NCBI GenBank assembly: GCA_023525975.1
Contig: CM042019.1
Location: 78,924,344-78,988,343, forward strand
Direction: 5' to 3'
DNA from: Smallanthus sonchifolius
Lineage: Eukaryota; Streptophyta; Magnoliopsida; Asterales; Asteraceae
Length of the DNA: 64,000 bases
Shown here: positions 43,565 to 56,179 of the stretch, in pieces
Layout of the letters: every line of letters starts with the position of its first letter
How positions within the stretch are numbered: the first letter of the stretch is position 1
The notes under the pieces: generated by a model
What the model was told of the DNA's origin: nothing
The model's input: the letters and a program-made list of their open reading frames with translations, nothing else
Databases searched by the model: none
Made by a program: the position numbers and the translations under genes

Positions 43565-44102
43565 TCTACAAAAGGGAGGAATAGAAAGTTTGTAAGATGT
43601 GAACCATGTGTAAGAGTTTGTAAATAATTCATAAGGTACTAGGTAAAACATGGATGGTACCCTAATGGGCACATTGACTTATCAAAGTACTTTTAAGTTA
43701 ATCTAATGTTTGAGAAGTCATTCTTTAGCCTATAAGTGGACACTCATTCCAAGAATTCCCATGAAAGCATAAATGGTCCATCGGTTGACTTGGATTTATA
43801 GGAAATGCTTTCCTAGACAGAACTCCCAGAATACAGGCATCCACCCTTCCGGAGTTCTCATTCATTAGTTAGAACCTACGTACCTTTTAGAGTTTCATTT
43901 AGACCTTTAAGTCTAAGAGTAGAATTCATGTATATCCTTTGTAGCTCATGTAGTTGTATCAGGTAGTCAGAAATAGATAGATTTAGGTAAGTATAGTATA
44001 GAGTGGAGCTCCTAATGAAATACACGAGTTAAACTCATGTTTGGGACTCCTAGGTTATAGTCTAAGTCATGTGTGTCTAATAACCTATTTCTCTATAACC
44101 AT
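43565..44102 (-). other. Untranslated leader of gypsy F
   Basis: About 540 bp between the primer site and the gag start. I see no gene or palindrome array here. Confidence 0.7.
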
Positions 44103-44103
44103 G

Positions 44104-44115
44104 GCTCTGATACCA
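44104..44115 (-). other. Primer-binding site of gypsy F
   Basis: GCTCTGATACCA on the plus strand (TGGTATCAGAGC), complementary to initiator tRNA-Met, a few bases from the LTR end at 44119. Confidence 0.85.
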
Positions 44116-44118
44116 ATC

Positions 44119-44214
44119 TGTCACACCTCGGCCGGCGGCGGATTATACGTCGGGGCTGACGCGGTTGTTCATAAGCACATGATCCTCTATTATCAATGAC
44201 AATATGTAAGTCCC
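44119..44214 (-). repeat. 5' LTR of gypsy F, distal 96 bp
   Basis: It starts TGTCACACCTCGG on the plus strand (reading end GGTGTGACA). It is broken at 44214 by the insertion of G, with the target duplication CAATA. The LTR continues at 52469. Confidence 0.85.
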
Positions 44215-46155
44215 CTTTCCCCGGGTAACCTCACTTGTTGGATTTACTCATAAACATAGTCATAATACTGAATTTAATTAAAAACATTCAAGAGTAGCGA
44301 AAGCAAACATCCTTCGAATATATAACATAACATAACATAACAGCAGAAGTCTTAACAATTAACAACATAACATTGTCTTAACAATTAAGAGTGGGATGTC
44401 AGTCGCTTGCCGGGTAACCATAACGCCTTCGCACGACCCTTCCTTTCTTTACCTGAAATGTATACTAAAAGTCAGCTAACGCTGGTGAGTTCTAGTTTAA
44501 AGCGATTAGGTATGAACATTATTTCTTTAAAAGTATGCATAAATATATAAATATATATAAATACACATTAACATATCATTGACTTTCATTTGTCGTTCAT
44601 GTGCGAGTACATAAATACGTATTCATAAGTTTTGCTTTTCTTTCATCATTCTTATGTGATTACATAGATATGCATTCACCTTTACTTTCCTTGACATTCA
44701 TTGGTCATACACATAAGGGTGATCAACCCTTCTTTTACTGCGCATGTCACAAAGACATACGCCCTTAAGCTACCGTCGTAGCCCTTTTACTCGTCCGGTC
44801 CAAGAAATCGTCCGACCAATCTTCGGCCGTCCGACTTAACCGTCCTACCATCGTAGTCCGTCATATTCACCTGTCTGCCCTAAGGCATCCGTTTTCCACT
44901 TGAACTAATTATACAGCCGTGCATCGATTTAGGGACTTACTCCACCGTAGTGGCCATTATTTAGTCTACCTTTCTAGACTTTCCTTTCTGACTGCATAAT
45001 AGTCAAGCGGTCGTCCGTCTACCGTAGTAGTCGTTAGCTTCGTTTCCGTTACATTCATAACATGCAATATATATAATTATAAAGCAAGATTTCTTTCATT
45101 TACGTTATGACATTCTTTCATTCATTCTTTGTAAACATACGTTTCATTCATTGTTCATAATTCATTTTCATATATATATAAATATATATACATTTGTATA
45201 TCACGTATGATCACATTGCCATTCATAGTATTTATTCATTTAGTGTATACACTTCAGCCCAAAAACATTTAAAATGATTTGCACATAACATAGAAGGGGG
45301 CATATAGAACTCACCTGATGAGCTAGTCTCGTCCTATCCTAACAGGGGTCTAGTGAGTGCCACACACGATCTGGATTGGTTAATTACACATACATCAGAC
45401 CTAATCCTGACTCTAACGGTTAAACCATTCTGAATTAGGCGACTATACTGACTTTACTAACTGGTATGATGCCTGCGCACTTAGCAAGTGCGCAGGGCCT
45501 TGTTCTTGCGTACTTAATAAGTGTGCACACTTCGTTTCATGCGTACTTTATAAGTACGTAGGACCTTCTTCTTGTGTACTTGATAAGTACGCAGAACATT
45601 CTTCTTGCGTACTTGATAAGTATGCAGGATCTGCTTCTTGCGTACTTAATAAGTACGCAGGACCTGTTTCATCGCAAAAACCCTAACTTTCGCATGCGGA
45701 TCTGATTGTGCCAATCTTACAACTTTCTTTGTTCAAAACGTGCGGTTTTTATTCTAGATGTTAGTCCTAAGCTTATTTTCAAGTTTCATCCGTAAAAACG
45801 TCACCTATTTAGCTAAAACCCGAAAATCCCCAAATTAAACAAAAACTCAGTTTAGGGTCGAATCATTACCTGGATTGGGATTCGGAGGTTTTGCTCACGA
45901 GCTCAGCAGTAACGTGCCCCTTCAATTCCGGGTCGATCCGTCAACTTTCTCTCTCTAGGCCCGAGCTCTCCTTTCTCTATCTAACTTTGCAAATGGTGGA
46001 AGTTTGCAAGTTTGAGGCTCTCTTGGCCCTTATATACCTGGGCTTCCCTCGGCCCGTTGGAGCCGAGCCCATGCCCATCCTTTTCCCTTCATTTTTTGAC
46101 GATTAAATCTCGATCGCGTTATTATTTATTTATTTACTATTTTAGGGATGTTACA
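44215..46155 (-). repeat. 3' LTR of gypsy G
   Basis: 1941 bp, TGTAACATCCC (46155) to GGGGACTTACA (44215) in reading direction. The GCGTAC palindrome array is at 45472-45665, including the doubly changed unit GCGCACTTAGCAAGTGCGC. The CCGTCCG-rich block is at 44745-45050. The polypurine tract lies at 46156-46176. Confidence 0.92.
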
Positions 46156-46194
46156 AGTCTACCCTCCTTAAAGAGGTTTCGTCCTCGAAATCGC

Positions 46195-49100
46195 TTATAC
46201 GTTAAACAATTGAGGGTATAGTCCCCTCATCTCGTCTTCTTTCTCCCATGTCGCTTCTGACCCTTTTCTGTGCTTCCATTGTACTTTAACTAGATGAATC
46301 GACTTATTGCGTAGTCGTTTCTCAGCTCGGTCAATAATGACTATTGGTTCCTCCACATAATTTAGACTGTTATCCACTTCGATCTCGTCGTAAGGTATGT
46401 GAGCCGTGTCGTCAGCTAGGCACTTGCGTAGGTGCGACACGTGGAACGTAGGGTGTATTCCACTAAGCTCAACGGGTAGGTCGAGACTGTAAGCAATTTG
46501 ACCCACTCTCGCTAAAATCTTGAAAGGTCCGACAAACCTTGGACATAGTTTGCCACGTTTTCTGAATTGGATGATTCCCTTCCATGGTGATACATTTAAT
46601 AGTACCATGTCCCCTACTTGAAACTCTAAACCCCGTCTTCTCTTATCCGTGAATGATTTTTATCTGTCTTTTGCGACTTTCATTCGAGCCTTGATTTGAT
46701 CAAATTTCTTGGAAGTAGCTTTGACCACTTTGAGACTTGCAATATCCTTTTGTCCAATTTCCCCCCAACAAACCGGGGTCCTACATCTCCTCCCATACAA
46801 CATTTCAAATGGCGGCATGCCAATAGTTGATTGATAGCTGTTGTTATATGAAAATTCTGCCAATGGTACATGGCTGTCCCAGCTCCCACTGAAGTCAATT
46901 ATACAGGCCCGGAGCATGTCCTCCAAGGTCTGAATGGTCCTTTCCGATTATCCATCGGTTTGGGGGTGGTAAGCGGTGCTAGTGTTCAGTCTAGTGCCCA
47001 TTGCTTCTTTGAATTTCTTCCAAAACCTTGACGTGAATCTAGTATCCCTGTCGGACACAATCGACAGTGGCATACCGTGTCTGCTCACAATTTCCTTGAT
47101 AAATATTTCTGCTAGCTTTTCAGACGATGAAGTCTCACGTATTGCCAAGAAGTGAGCACTCTTTGTTAAGCGGTCGACGATCACCCAAATGGCATCATTG
47201 CCTTTAGCTGTTCGCGATAGCTTGGTAATGAAGTCCATCGTGATCTCCTCCCACTTCCATTCCGGTATTGGTAAATGTTGCATTTTACCGCATGGTTTCT
47301 GGTGTTCGGCCTTAACTAGAGAACACGTTAGGCACTTGTTCACATACTCGGTCACATCATTCTTCATGTCGGGCCACCAGTACTCTTTCTTCAAGTCTTG
47401 ATACATTTTGTTTATCCCGGGGTGGATAGAATAGCGGGACTTATGGGCCTCATCTAGCATTTTGGCTCTAAGCTCGCCAACCTTAGGTATCCACATCCGG
47501 CCAAACCTAGTTCGTACACTGTATGCATTTGCATCCAAATTCCTTTGTTGTCCTACTATTCTTTCTCGTTTTATATTTCTTTCTAATAGTGCTTCATCTT
47601 GTGCCTTTGATATTTCACTAATCAAATCTGGCGTTATAATCAGCTGACACGCTTTGATCCCTATAGGTTCCGATTCTTCCTCTCTACTTAAAGTGCCAGC
47701 CCCCATGTTGGCCTTGCCTGGATGGTACAATATCTCACAGTCATAGTCTTTCAGTAGCTCTAACCACCTCCTTTGTCTAATGTTTAATTCCTTTTGTTCG
47801 AAAAAGTACTTCAGGCTCTTGTGATCGGAGTAAATGGTGTATTTAACTCCATACAGATAGTGCCCACATATTTTTAATGCGAAAACTACTGCTGCTAACT
47901 CCAGATCGTGAGTTGGGTAGTTTACCTCGTGAATCTTTAGTTGTCACGAGGCGTAAGCAATTACCTTTCCTCGTTGCATAAGTACGCATCCTAAACCTTG
48001 ACCCGAAGCGTCAGAGTAGACTACCAAGTCTTCATTTCCCTCAGGTAGTGTCAAGACTGGAGCTTGGGTTAATCGTGTCTTAAGTTCCTCAAACGCGTTG
48101 TTTTGGGTTGGACCCCATTCATATTTTACTTCCTTCCATGTCAGTTTAGTTAGTGGCGAGGCTATCCTCGAGAAATCTTGAATGAACCTCTGATAGTAGC
48201 CTGCCAATCCCAGAAAACTTCGTATCTCTGTTGGTGTCTTTGGGACGTTCCATTCCTTTACTGTCTCGATCTTTGCAGGATCTACCATGATGCCATTTGG
48301 GTTTATCACATGACCTAGGAATTGGACTTCCCTAAGTCAGAACGCGCATTTGGAGAATTTTGCGTACAACTTTTCCTGCTTTAGCACCTCTAAAACCTCT
48401 CTTAGGTGACAGTGGTGATTACCCTCGTTTTTTGAATAAACTAGAATGTCGTCTATAAAAACTATCACTGATCGATCTAACATTGGTCGACATACCCTAT
48501 TCATCAAATCCATGAACGCTGCTGGTGCGTTAGTTAATCCGAAGGACATCATGAGAAACTCATAATGCCCATAACGCGTGCGAAACGCGGTCTTTGGTAC
48601 ATCTTCTTCTCTTACTTTCAACTGATGGTAACCTGATCTAAGATCGATCTTTGAGAACCAACTCGCACCTTGCAGTTGATCAAAAAGGTCATCTATTCTA
48701 GGCAGTGGATATTTGTTCTTTACTCTCCTCTTGTTCAGTTCGCGGTAGTCAATGCACATGCGCATGCTGCCGTCCTTCTTTTTTACAAATAGTACCGGAG
48801 CGCCCAATGGTGAAATGCCCGGTTTAATAAATCCTTTTTCTGTTAATTCCTGTAGTTGAGATATCAATTCTTTCATTTCTGACGGAGCCAATCGGTATGG
48901 GGCTTTGGCAACGGGCTCAGCTCTTAGTAGTAAGTCAATCTGAAATTCTATTTCCCGATCGGGTGGCAACCCAGGTAGATCCTCAAGGAATACTTCCGGA
49001 AAGTTGCACACCACGGGTACATTCTTGAGTTCTTTCGTTTTCATTCTATCATCAATAACATACGCCAGATAAGCTTCGTAACCGTGCCTCATGTAACTTT

Positions 49101-49257
49101 TGGCCTTGATCATCGAAATGACGTCTGACATCGTGCAATTCCAATCCTCGTAAACCGTAATTGGACTGCCGCTAGGAGCTTTGAGGTGTATCCTCTTACG
49201 TTTACATATGATTTGAGCTTCATTGGCAGCTAGCCAATCCATACCCAATACTATATC
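46195..49257 (-). pseudogene. pol: pol of gypsy G (PR end, RT, RNase H, integrase, chromodomain tail)
   Basis: GMDWLAANEA at 49248, RT with FIKPGISPLGAPVLFVKKKD and the catalytic FIDDILVYS, RNase H with YSDASGQGLG, integrase with KEYWWPDMK, SDRDTRF and YHPQTDG, and a tail ending LYPQLFNV at 46195. Stops are TGA at about 48335 (a tryptophan codon), TGA at 47944-47946 (AYAS/QLK), TAA at 46948-46950 (inside TDGQSER) and TAA near 46659. The second and third are identical to those in D. A region near 47690 has further changes (AGTLSREEE for ADALSRKEE). Confidence 0.92.
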
Positions 49258-50220
49258 GAATCCTCCTAAGGTGAGAAGAAATAATCTAGAAGGAAACTTA
49301 TGGCCCTCTATTTCTATGATGCAATCCTCTGTTATTTGGAATACTGCCGAATTTTTACCAACCGAAGTTTATACGCTAAAGGCCTTTACTGTGTTGTTGA
49401 TAGTGCAATCTAGTTTACGAATAAATGAATTTGATATCAAGCTTTTACTAGCACCAGAGTCAAATAGAATAGCAGCATGTTCATCATTAACCAGAAAAGG
49501 ACCTGACACAACATCAGGGTTTCCTCTTGCTTCCTCCTCAATTAAGGCATAGGCCCGAGTCCTTGCCTTTGGTTGTTCCTGTTCCCTCTCTTTTCCTGAA
49601 CCAGATCGGTCGGCCTTCCTACAGTTCTTTGTCAGATGTCCAAACAACTCACATACCAGACACTTGCGTCTTTTACGCATTCACGGGAGAAGTGCCCCGG
49701 CTTCCCGCACTTATAACATGTGGTGGTGCCGATTCGGCACTCGCCAAGATGTTGCCTTCCACATTTCTTGCAAGTTTCATATTCATCTAACCTTGGTTTC
49801 TTAATTTCAGTTGCTACATTCCCTTTTTACGGTGCCTCTAGACGGGTTCTCCCACTTTCTCTTTTGTGTCTCAGGTGCCGGGTCCTCATTGGCATAATCG
49901 TCATATACGATTCCGCTCAGATTCACTACCGACTAGAAGGTCGGGGGTAGATTAGCTTTCACATGAACACAGACCTTTTGAGGTAGGCCCTTCACATAGT
50001 ACTTGATCAGTCGCTCTTCAGTCTCTACCAGGTGGGGGTACCAGTTGAGCGAGCTCATTGAACCTAGAAGTATACTGGCGGTGCGTCTTGCTGCCCGCCT
50101 TGAAGTCTAGGAATTCATTTTCCACTCGATAAATTTCGTTCTAGGGACAGAACTTTTGGATTATCAGCTTCTAGGGCCAGTGCGACCGCCTCGGCGTCCT
50201 GTTCTTCCTCAACCAGCCAT
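49258..50220 (-). pseudogene. gag: gag and protease start of gypsy G, with internal deletion
   Basis: ATG at 50218-50220, then a TGA four codons in (50209-50211). After a short basic segment the sequence jumps at about 50172 from the N-terminal arm to the end of the capsid (KLIIQKF-like), so most of the capsid domain is deleted. Nucleocapsid remnants with a knuckle (CYKCGKPGHFSREC region near 49720) follow, then a frameshifted knuckle CLVCELFGHLTKNC at 49655, and HAAILFDSGASKSLISNSF with an intact protease DSG. It could not make a particle by itself. Confidence 0.83.
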
Positions 50221-50563
50221 AGTTCCTAGTTTCCTGATAGTTATAAAGGGAATACATCAATGTCATTCCTTCAGATCATAGTCTTAGAACAGTACGAGCC
50301 AGGTATATTGTTAATTACAGTGACATGTTTGTGATTACCAATTTATGTTGCTTTTCTGGTTAAAAACTCTTCAAATCGGTTGTGACATTGACATCTATTG
50401 GTTCTAAGTTAAGGTATCTATTCTTATCCAAGTGCATTAACTTTAGTACTTACTTACCGTGCTGGCGTTGTCATTGGTTACCCATACTGACATCCGTGCG
50501 TTGGTCCCATAATCAGCTTGAGTCCAGACATTTAGGGTTGTCTGAATCTCTCAAACTATTGCT

Positions 50564-50575
50564 CTGATACCAACT
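50564..50575 (-). other. Primer-binding site of gypsy G
   Basis: CTGATACCAACT on the plus strand, adjacent to the LTR end at 50576. The full tract GCTCTGATACCA starts at 50561. Same tRNA-Met type as in A and E. Confidence 0.82.
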
Positions 50576-52463
50576 TGTAAGGCCCCTTTCCCCTGGTAAT
50601 CTCACTTGTTGGATTTACTTATAAACATAGTCATAATACTGAATTTAATTAAAAACATTCAAGAGTAGCGAAAGCAAACATCCTTCGAATACATAACATA
50701 ACATAACATAACATAACATAACAACGGAAGTCTTAACAGTTAACAACATAACATTGTCTTAACAATTAAGAGTGGGATGTCAGTCGCTTGCCGGGTAACC
50801 ATCACGCCTTCGCACGACCCTTCCTTTCTTTACCTGAAATGTATACTAAAAGTCAGCTAACGCTGGTGAGTTCTAGTTTAAATCGATTAGGTATGAACAT
50901 TATTTCTTTAAAAGTATGCATAAATATATAAATATATTTAAATACACATTAACATATCATTGACCTTCATTTGTCGTTCATGTAAGAGTACATAAATACG
51001 TATTCATAACTTTTGCTTTTCTTTCATCATTCTTATGTGGTTACATAGATATGCATTCACCTTTACTTTCCTTGACATTCATTGGTCATACACATAAGGG
51101 TGATTAACCCGTCTTTTACTGCGTATGTCACAAAGACGTACGCCCTTAAGCTACCGTCGTAGCCCTTTTACTCGTCTGGTCCTAGAAACCGTCCGCCTTA
51201 AAACCGTCCGGCCAACATTTGGCCGTCCGTCTTAACCGTCCTACCGTCCTAGTCCATCATATTCGCTCGTCTGCCCTAAGGAATCCGTTTCCCACTTGAA
51301 CTAATTATACAGCCGTGCATCGATTTAGGGACTTACTCCACCGTAGTGGCCATTATTTAGTCTACCTTTCTAGACATTCTTTCACGTTATGTCCTTCTTT
51401 CATTCATTCTTTATAATCATACGTTTCATTCTTTGTTCATAATTCATTTTCATATATAGGTACATATATATATATATATATAAATATATATATATTTGTA
51501 TACCACGTATGATCGCATTGACATTCATAGCATTTATTCATTTAGTGTATACACTTCAGCCCCAAAACATTTAAAATGATTTGCACATAACATAGAAGAG
51601 GGCACATAGAACTCACCTGATGAGCTAGTCTCATCCTGTCCTAACAGCGGTCCAATGAGTGCCACACATGATCTGAATTGGTTAATTACACATACATCAG
51701 ACTTAGTCCCGACTCTAACGGTTAAACCATTCTGAATTAGGCGACTATACTGACTTTACTAACCGGTCTGATGCCTTCGCACTTAGCAAGTGTGCAGGGC
51801 CTTGTTCTTGCGTACTTAATAAGTGCGCACACTTTGTTTCATGCGTACTTGATATGTAAGCAGGACCTTCTTCTTGCGTACTTGATAAGTACGCAGAACA
51901 TTCTTCTTGCGTACTTGATAAGTACGCATGATCTGCTTCTTGCGTACTTAATAAGTACGCAGGACTTGTTTCCCCGCACAAACCCTAACTTTCGCATGCG
52001 GATCTGATTGTGCCAATCTTACAACTTTCTTTGTTCAAAACGTGCGGTTTTCATTCTAGATGTTAGTCCTAAGCTTATTTTCAAGTTTCATTTGTAAAAA
52101 CGTCACCTATTTAGCTAAAACCCGAAAATCCCCAAATTAAACAAAAAATCAGTTTAGGGTCGAATCGTTACCTGGATTGGCATTCGGATTCGGAGGTTTT
52201 GCTCACGAGCTCAGCAGTAACGTGCTCCTTCAATTCCGGGTCGATCCGTCAACTTTCTCTCTCTAGGCCTGAGCTCTCCTTTCTTTCTCTAACTTTGCAA
52301 ATGGTGGAAGTTTGCAAGCTTGACGCTCTCTTGGCCCTTATATACCTGGGCTTCCCTCGGCCCGTTGGAGCCGAGCCCAAGCCCATCCTTTTCCTTTCAT
52401 TTTTTGATGATTAAATCTCGATCGTGTTATTATTTATTTATTTACTATTTTAGGGATGTTACA
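50576..52463 (-). repeat. 5' LTR of gypsy G
   Basis: 1888 bp with TGTAACATCCC and GGGCCTTACA ends in reading direction. A TATA-like TATATAAG lies near 52339-52346. The GCGTAC palindrome array is at 51776-51965, and a TA-rich tract at 51462-51495. A deletion near 51375 removed part of the CCGTCCG block. Confidence 0.92.
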
Positions 52464-54762
52464 CAATATTTATTCATTAATTTAAAACCATCCGTTACAT
52501 AGAAAATGAAACGTTCAAAACATAACAGTAATTAAATTAAACTAGGTCCAAGTCCTAGATGAGCAAGCATGGTCCTTAAACTAGTGCACCTGAAACATGT
52601 GAGTAAATGTCAACTACAAGTAGTTGGTGAGTAACATAGGTTTTGATACCAACAAAAGTTAAGTAAAAAGGTTCTAAGCGTACAATCAAACCGTGTAAAT
52701 GGAAAACTATAGGTACAATCCAACTGATTGTCATTTTGAAAATGTAGTAAGATGTATACACAAAACCCGCCAAGGTTCGTGTTATGTAGTGAATCAGATT
52801 CCCATATAAATGATCATAAAAGGTACTACCTTAGGCTTGAAACTCAAGTTAATGATTGTACTAAACATAAACACACGTATGGTCGTCAAGTAGTTTAAGA
52901 CATAAAGCACATAGTAATAGCATGAGAACAAATATATTGAATTTGTATGTATTGCAATGTAAACATGTTCCATACCGAGTATTTGTAAACAATAGTAAAG
53001 AGAAAGGGGGCTATGAACTCACTTGAATCAAAGCTAGGAATGTATGAACGGGTAAGGATTGATAGGTCTCGTGAGGATTTCTCACCACAAACCTACACGT
53101 GTAATAACACTCTAAGTTTAATGTACGTATAAATGGTATTAATGAGATTTTGGGTCCTTAGGGTTTTATGGGGGTTTGGGTTTGAAGATGGACTTGTATA
53201 TAATTATTTTGCAAGAAAATGTAAGTTCATAATAGTAATAAAGGTAATTTGCAAAATTAATTAAAGTTAATTAGGATTTTTTAATTAATCAATTTGTAAT
53301 TTATTTATGAAGTTATCCCAAAGGTAATAAATAAATTTAGGGAAAGTAACAAGTTTCAAAAGGTGCGATTGGAGTTATTTATAAAATGATTTATAAATAA
53401 TTAATGAAATGAATAAGGTTTAATTAATTTATTTCATGTAAATAAAATAATTAATTAAACTAGTAGTAAATGTAAATAAAAGTGTTAATTAATTTGTTAA
53501 TAAAAGCAAATAATATGGTTATATAATCATCTAAATAAATTCACTTTAAATGAATTCATAAAAGAATAAATAGGTTTTAAATAGCATTTATTGAAATTTA
53601 TACAAAATAATTATTTAAATATTTATAAAGTTAAAAGTGCTTCAAATAATTATTCTCAACAAATAATTATTTAAAAGCTTGAAAGAATTTAATACACTTA
53701 CATTGAAATAACCATTCTTAATTTATAAATAATTAACATATTTAAATATATTTTAAACAAAACTATCTCCATTATTTGTTTTATGAACATTAAATTGTCT
53801 AATGTGTTTATAAATAAAACAAAACAAATAACATTATTTTATAATTTCTGTGTTTAGAAAACTTTTGAAAATAAATTTGTGGGATTTATAAAATTTAGTT
53901 GGGATTTTTAGACATGAAATAAATGTCCAAAAATGGCAAAAGAAAACAATTCGGAAAGAAAAATGGTGGCCAAGACTCGAACCCGCGATGTCCGTCGGTT
54001 CCCACGCACACCAGACACAACCATCAGACCAGGGTGCGAAGCCATGCCCGGTTTGGTTTCATTCTGGTTAAAACACGCAGGCCTAACACCCATTCGTCCC
54101 CAAACGAACCCGTAACCCTAATCTATCTAATTCCCTTGATTGCACAGACGATCGAGCCCGTGTTCATGGGGCTTTCGATCACTGGACTGAAGCGACTCGA
54201 TTGACCCTACATTTACCTGCAATGGCTGGGTGACGGAGGAGAACGACCGAGCAACACCGATCGGAGTTCGTCGGGTTTGATCGGGCTTCAGACGCGCGCT
54301 CAAGCAAGTTTTCGAGTTCAGAGAGTTTGGGATCATTGTCCCGAAGGTGTGGCATTCGTTATATAGATCCAAATGCAAGACAATTACATGAATTGATTAT
54401 GCACAGGACTAGAACGGTTACGGTTTGAATATCATTGAATCCAATCATGAATTAGTTAAAATGGGTACTTAATCTTGGTCGAAACGGTCGTGGTAACGTA
54501 CTAGCACGATTTGATTGAGTTAAAAACTGGTTAATTCGAGGATTCATCGATCAGATTGGTCTCAGTTTGAATCTTGAGAGTCAAAGGGGTCGGGGGTACT
54601 TTCTGAATAGAGGGGGGAGGAATTTGAAAGTTCTAATATTGCAGATTGGTCCATGGGGTTCTAAAACTCATCATTTTATGTGTAAAGCTTGTTTTAAATT
54701 AGAAATCATGTTTCAAATATTACTCTTTGAACCCTAAACATTTATAAAACATAATTTTTATT

Positions 54763-54798
<36 letters not shown>

Positions 54799-55190
54799 AA
54801 ATCTAATGGATTAGAATATTATAATTTAATGTTATAAATATAAGAATGAAATTTATTAAATGTAATAAATTTTTATTCTTATGAAAACAACATAAACCCT
54901 AATTTTTATAGAATTCTTAATTTGACTTTTGTAAATTATATATTCATAGAATATATATATTTATAGGTTTAGAATTAACTTACCATAAATATATGTAGTT
55001 ATTTCATAGAAAAATAATAATTATGTAACCCTATAATTATTAATTACTCTTGTATTTGCAATAATTGCACCCAACATGTGTATGCATGAATTATAATGAA
55101 CAAATAGTATGCTTTCATAAATGGAATTCATAAAAAAATGAAATTACATGTGCCGGAAAATAAAGGCGGGAAATTTCTTGGGGATTACAC
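52464..55190 (-). repeat. 5' LTR of gypsy F, proximal 2.7 kb
   Basis: It starts in reading direction with TGTAATCCCC at 55190 and continues to the CAATA duplication at 52464. With the 96 bp at 44119 it makes an LTR of about 2.8 kb. A TATATAA box is near 54358-54365. 53150-53920 is very AT-rich with many TTAATTAATT-like stretches, and a (TA)n tract is at 54767-54793. No gene is supported; the short open frames at 53908-54378 lie in the GC-richer region downstream of the promoter and lack recognisable domains. No palindrome array is seen. Confidence 0.75.
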
Positions 55191-55230
55191 ATACATACAT
55201 ACATACATAAATACATACATACATACATAG
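55187..55230. repeat. (TACA)n microsatellite
   Basis: About ten CATA/TACA units with one interruption. It forms the border between the LTR of F and the small TIR element. Confidence 0.9.
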
Positions 55231-56158
55231 AGGGTTGAGTTCATGTGAAAACTCATTTTAATGAGAAAACCAAAAAGCTCCTCATTATAGGTACTGCATA
55301 TGTGTAGTACACCCCAAAAACCTAACCCATCCCTAAAAAACCTAAACCCCCCACCCCACCGAAAAACCTAACCTTATCCCACCCACCCTCAAAAACCTCA
55401 ACCCCCCACCCACCCCCATCTAATAACCTGTAGAAGTATGTTTTTGTAACTATAGATTAAATTATATGTATCGGTGTACTAGGCTAGTACGGAGGAGGGT
55501 GTTCCTGCGTACTTAGCAGTGCACCACATTGGTGCTGCGTACTTAGTAAGTACGCATGGCTTTTGCCCTGCGTATTTGATAAGTATGCATGACCAATGAC
55601 CTGTGTACTTAGCCAAGTATGCAAGTATTGTTTCTTCCCCTGTAAATTGAGATGATGGCCTCATTTGTAGGTGGAACTTCTGGAACAAGGTTGAGAGGTG
55701 TCTAGACGGGATGAGCTCACCCGCCCCTAGACCGTTAGCATAGACGAGAGATGTGTACTTCTTCGGTATGAAATGTGAGACGACTTCTTGTTATGGACTA
55801 CGTATCGTTTTTGTGTTGATTCGCATGCTTTATGTTCGTGTTTCTCTCTGTCTTGTCTCCTTCGTTCCCACATGAATCGAAGACCAGATCTTTGTTTTTC
55901 AGCTGCGCGACGAGGCTCCCGGGACCTACATAACCTAACCTAAAAGCTAAACTAAACCCAAAAAACTAAACCCAAAAGCTAACCCCACTATGTTTTTGAG
56001 TTTTTTTTTAACGCGGGCGATGTGGGAAACATGGTCTCCGAACCAGTTTTTTAGTTTTTGATTTATATTTTGAATTATGATTTTTTATTATTTTTTTACC
56101 TTTAGTTAGTAGCTTTTTGGTTTTCTCATGAACAATGAGTTTTCTTATGATACTTCCC
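55231..56158. mobile_element. Small TIR element (MITE) with a solo copia LTR inside
   Basis: The left end (AGGGTTGAGTTCATGTGAAA) and inverted right end (GGGAAGTATCATAAGAAAAC) share a long stretch ending GAGAAAACCAAAAAGC, giving ~50-bp terminal inverted repeats. Without the inserted LTR it is about 420 bp and non-coding. Its left arm has the C-rich repeat 55315-55422, the complement of the type at 8877. It is bordered by microsatellites on both sides. A second copy of its right part is at 59905-60118. Confidence 0.78.
55429..55930 (+). repeat. Solo LTR of copia element H
   Basis: 502 bp, TGTAGAAG to GACCTACA, flanked by the perfect target duplication TAACC (55424-55428 and 55931-55935). It has GCGTAC-type palindromes at 55506-55622 upstream of a TATA-like position. 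It is about 95% or more like 59401-59904 by eye. Confidence 0.88.
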
Positions 56159-56179
56159 ATATATATATATATATATATA
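56159..56179. repeat. (TA)n microsatellite between two TIR elements
   Basis: A pure TA run with the right end of the small TIR element on one side and the left end of the FAR1/MULE element on the other. The duplicated copy is at 60119-60139. Confidence 0.92.

Larger units (their letters stand above)
44215..52463 (-). mobile_element. Complete gypsy element G nested in the LTR of F
   Basis: 8249 bp with both LTRs (44215-46155 and 50576-52463), a polypurine tract and a primer site. The 5-bp target duplication CAATA is perfect (44210-44214 and 52464-52468). It is the same family as A and D. gag and pol are broken. The 5' LTR has lost about 150 bp near 51375 relative to the 3' LTR, so the two LTRs have diverged by a deletion as well as point changes. 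Confidence 0.93.

Noticed and set aside
53955..53985. tRNA-like sequence ACTCGAACCCGCGATG
   Set aside because: Only a T-arm-like string is present. I could not build the acceptor, D and anticodon arms around it, and it lies inside an LTR.
53908..54378. Overlapping 60-93 residue frames in the LTR of F
   Set aside because: No domain, no start context and both strands open. It lies in the GC-richer part of an LTR.
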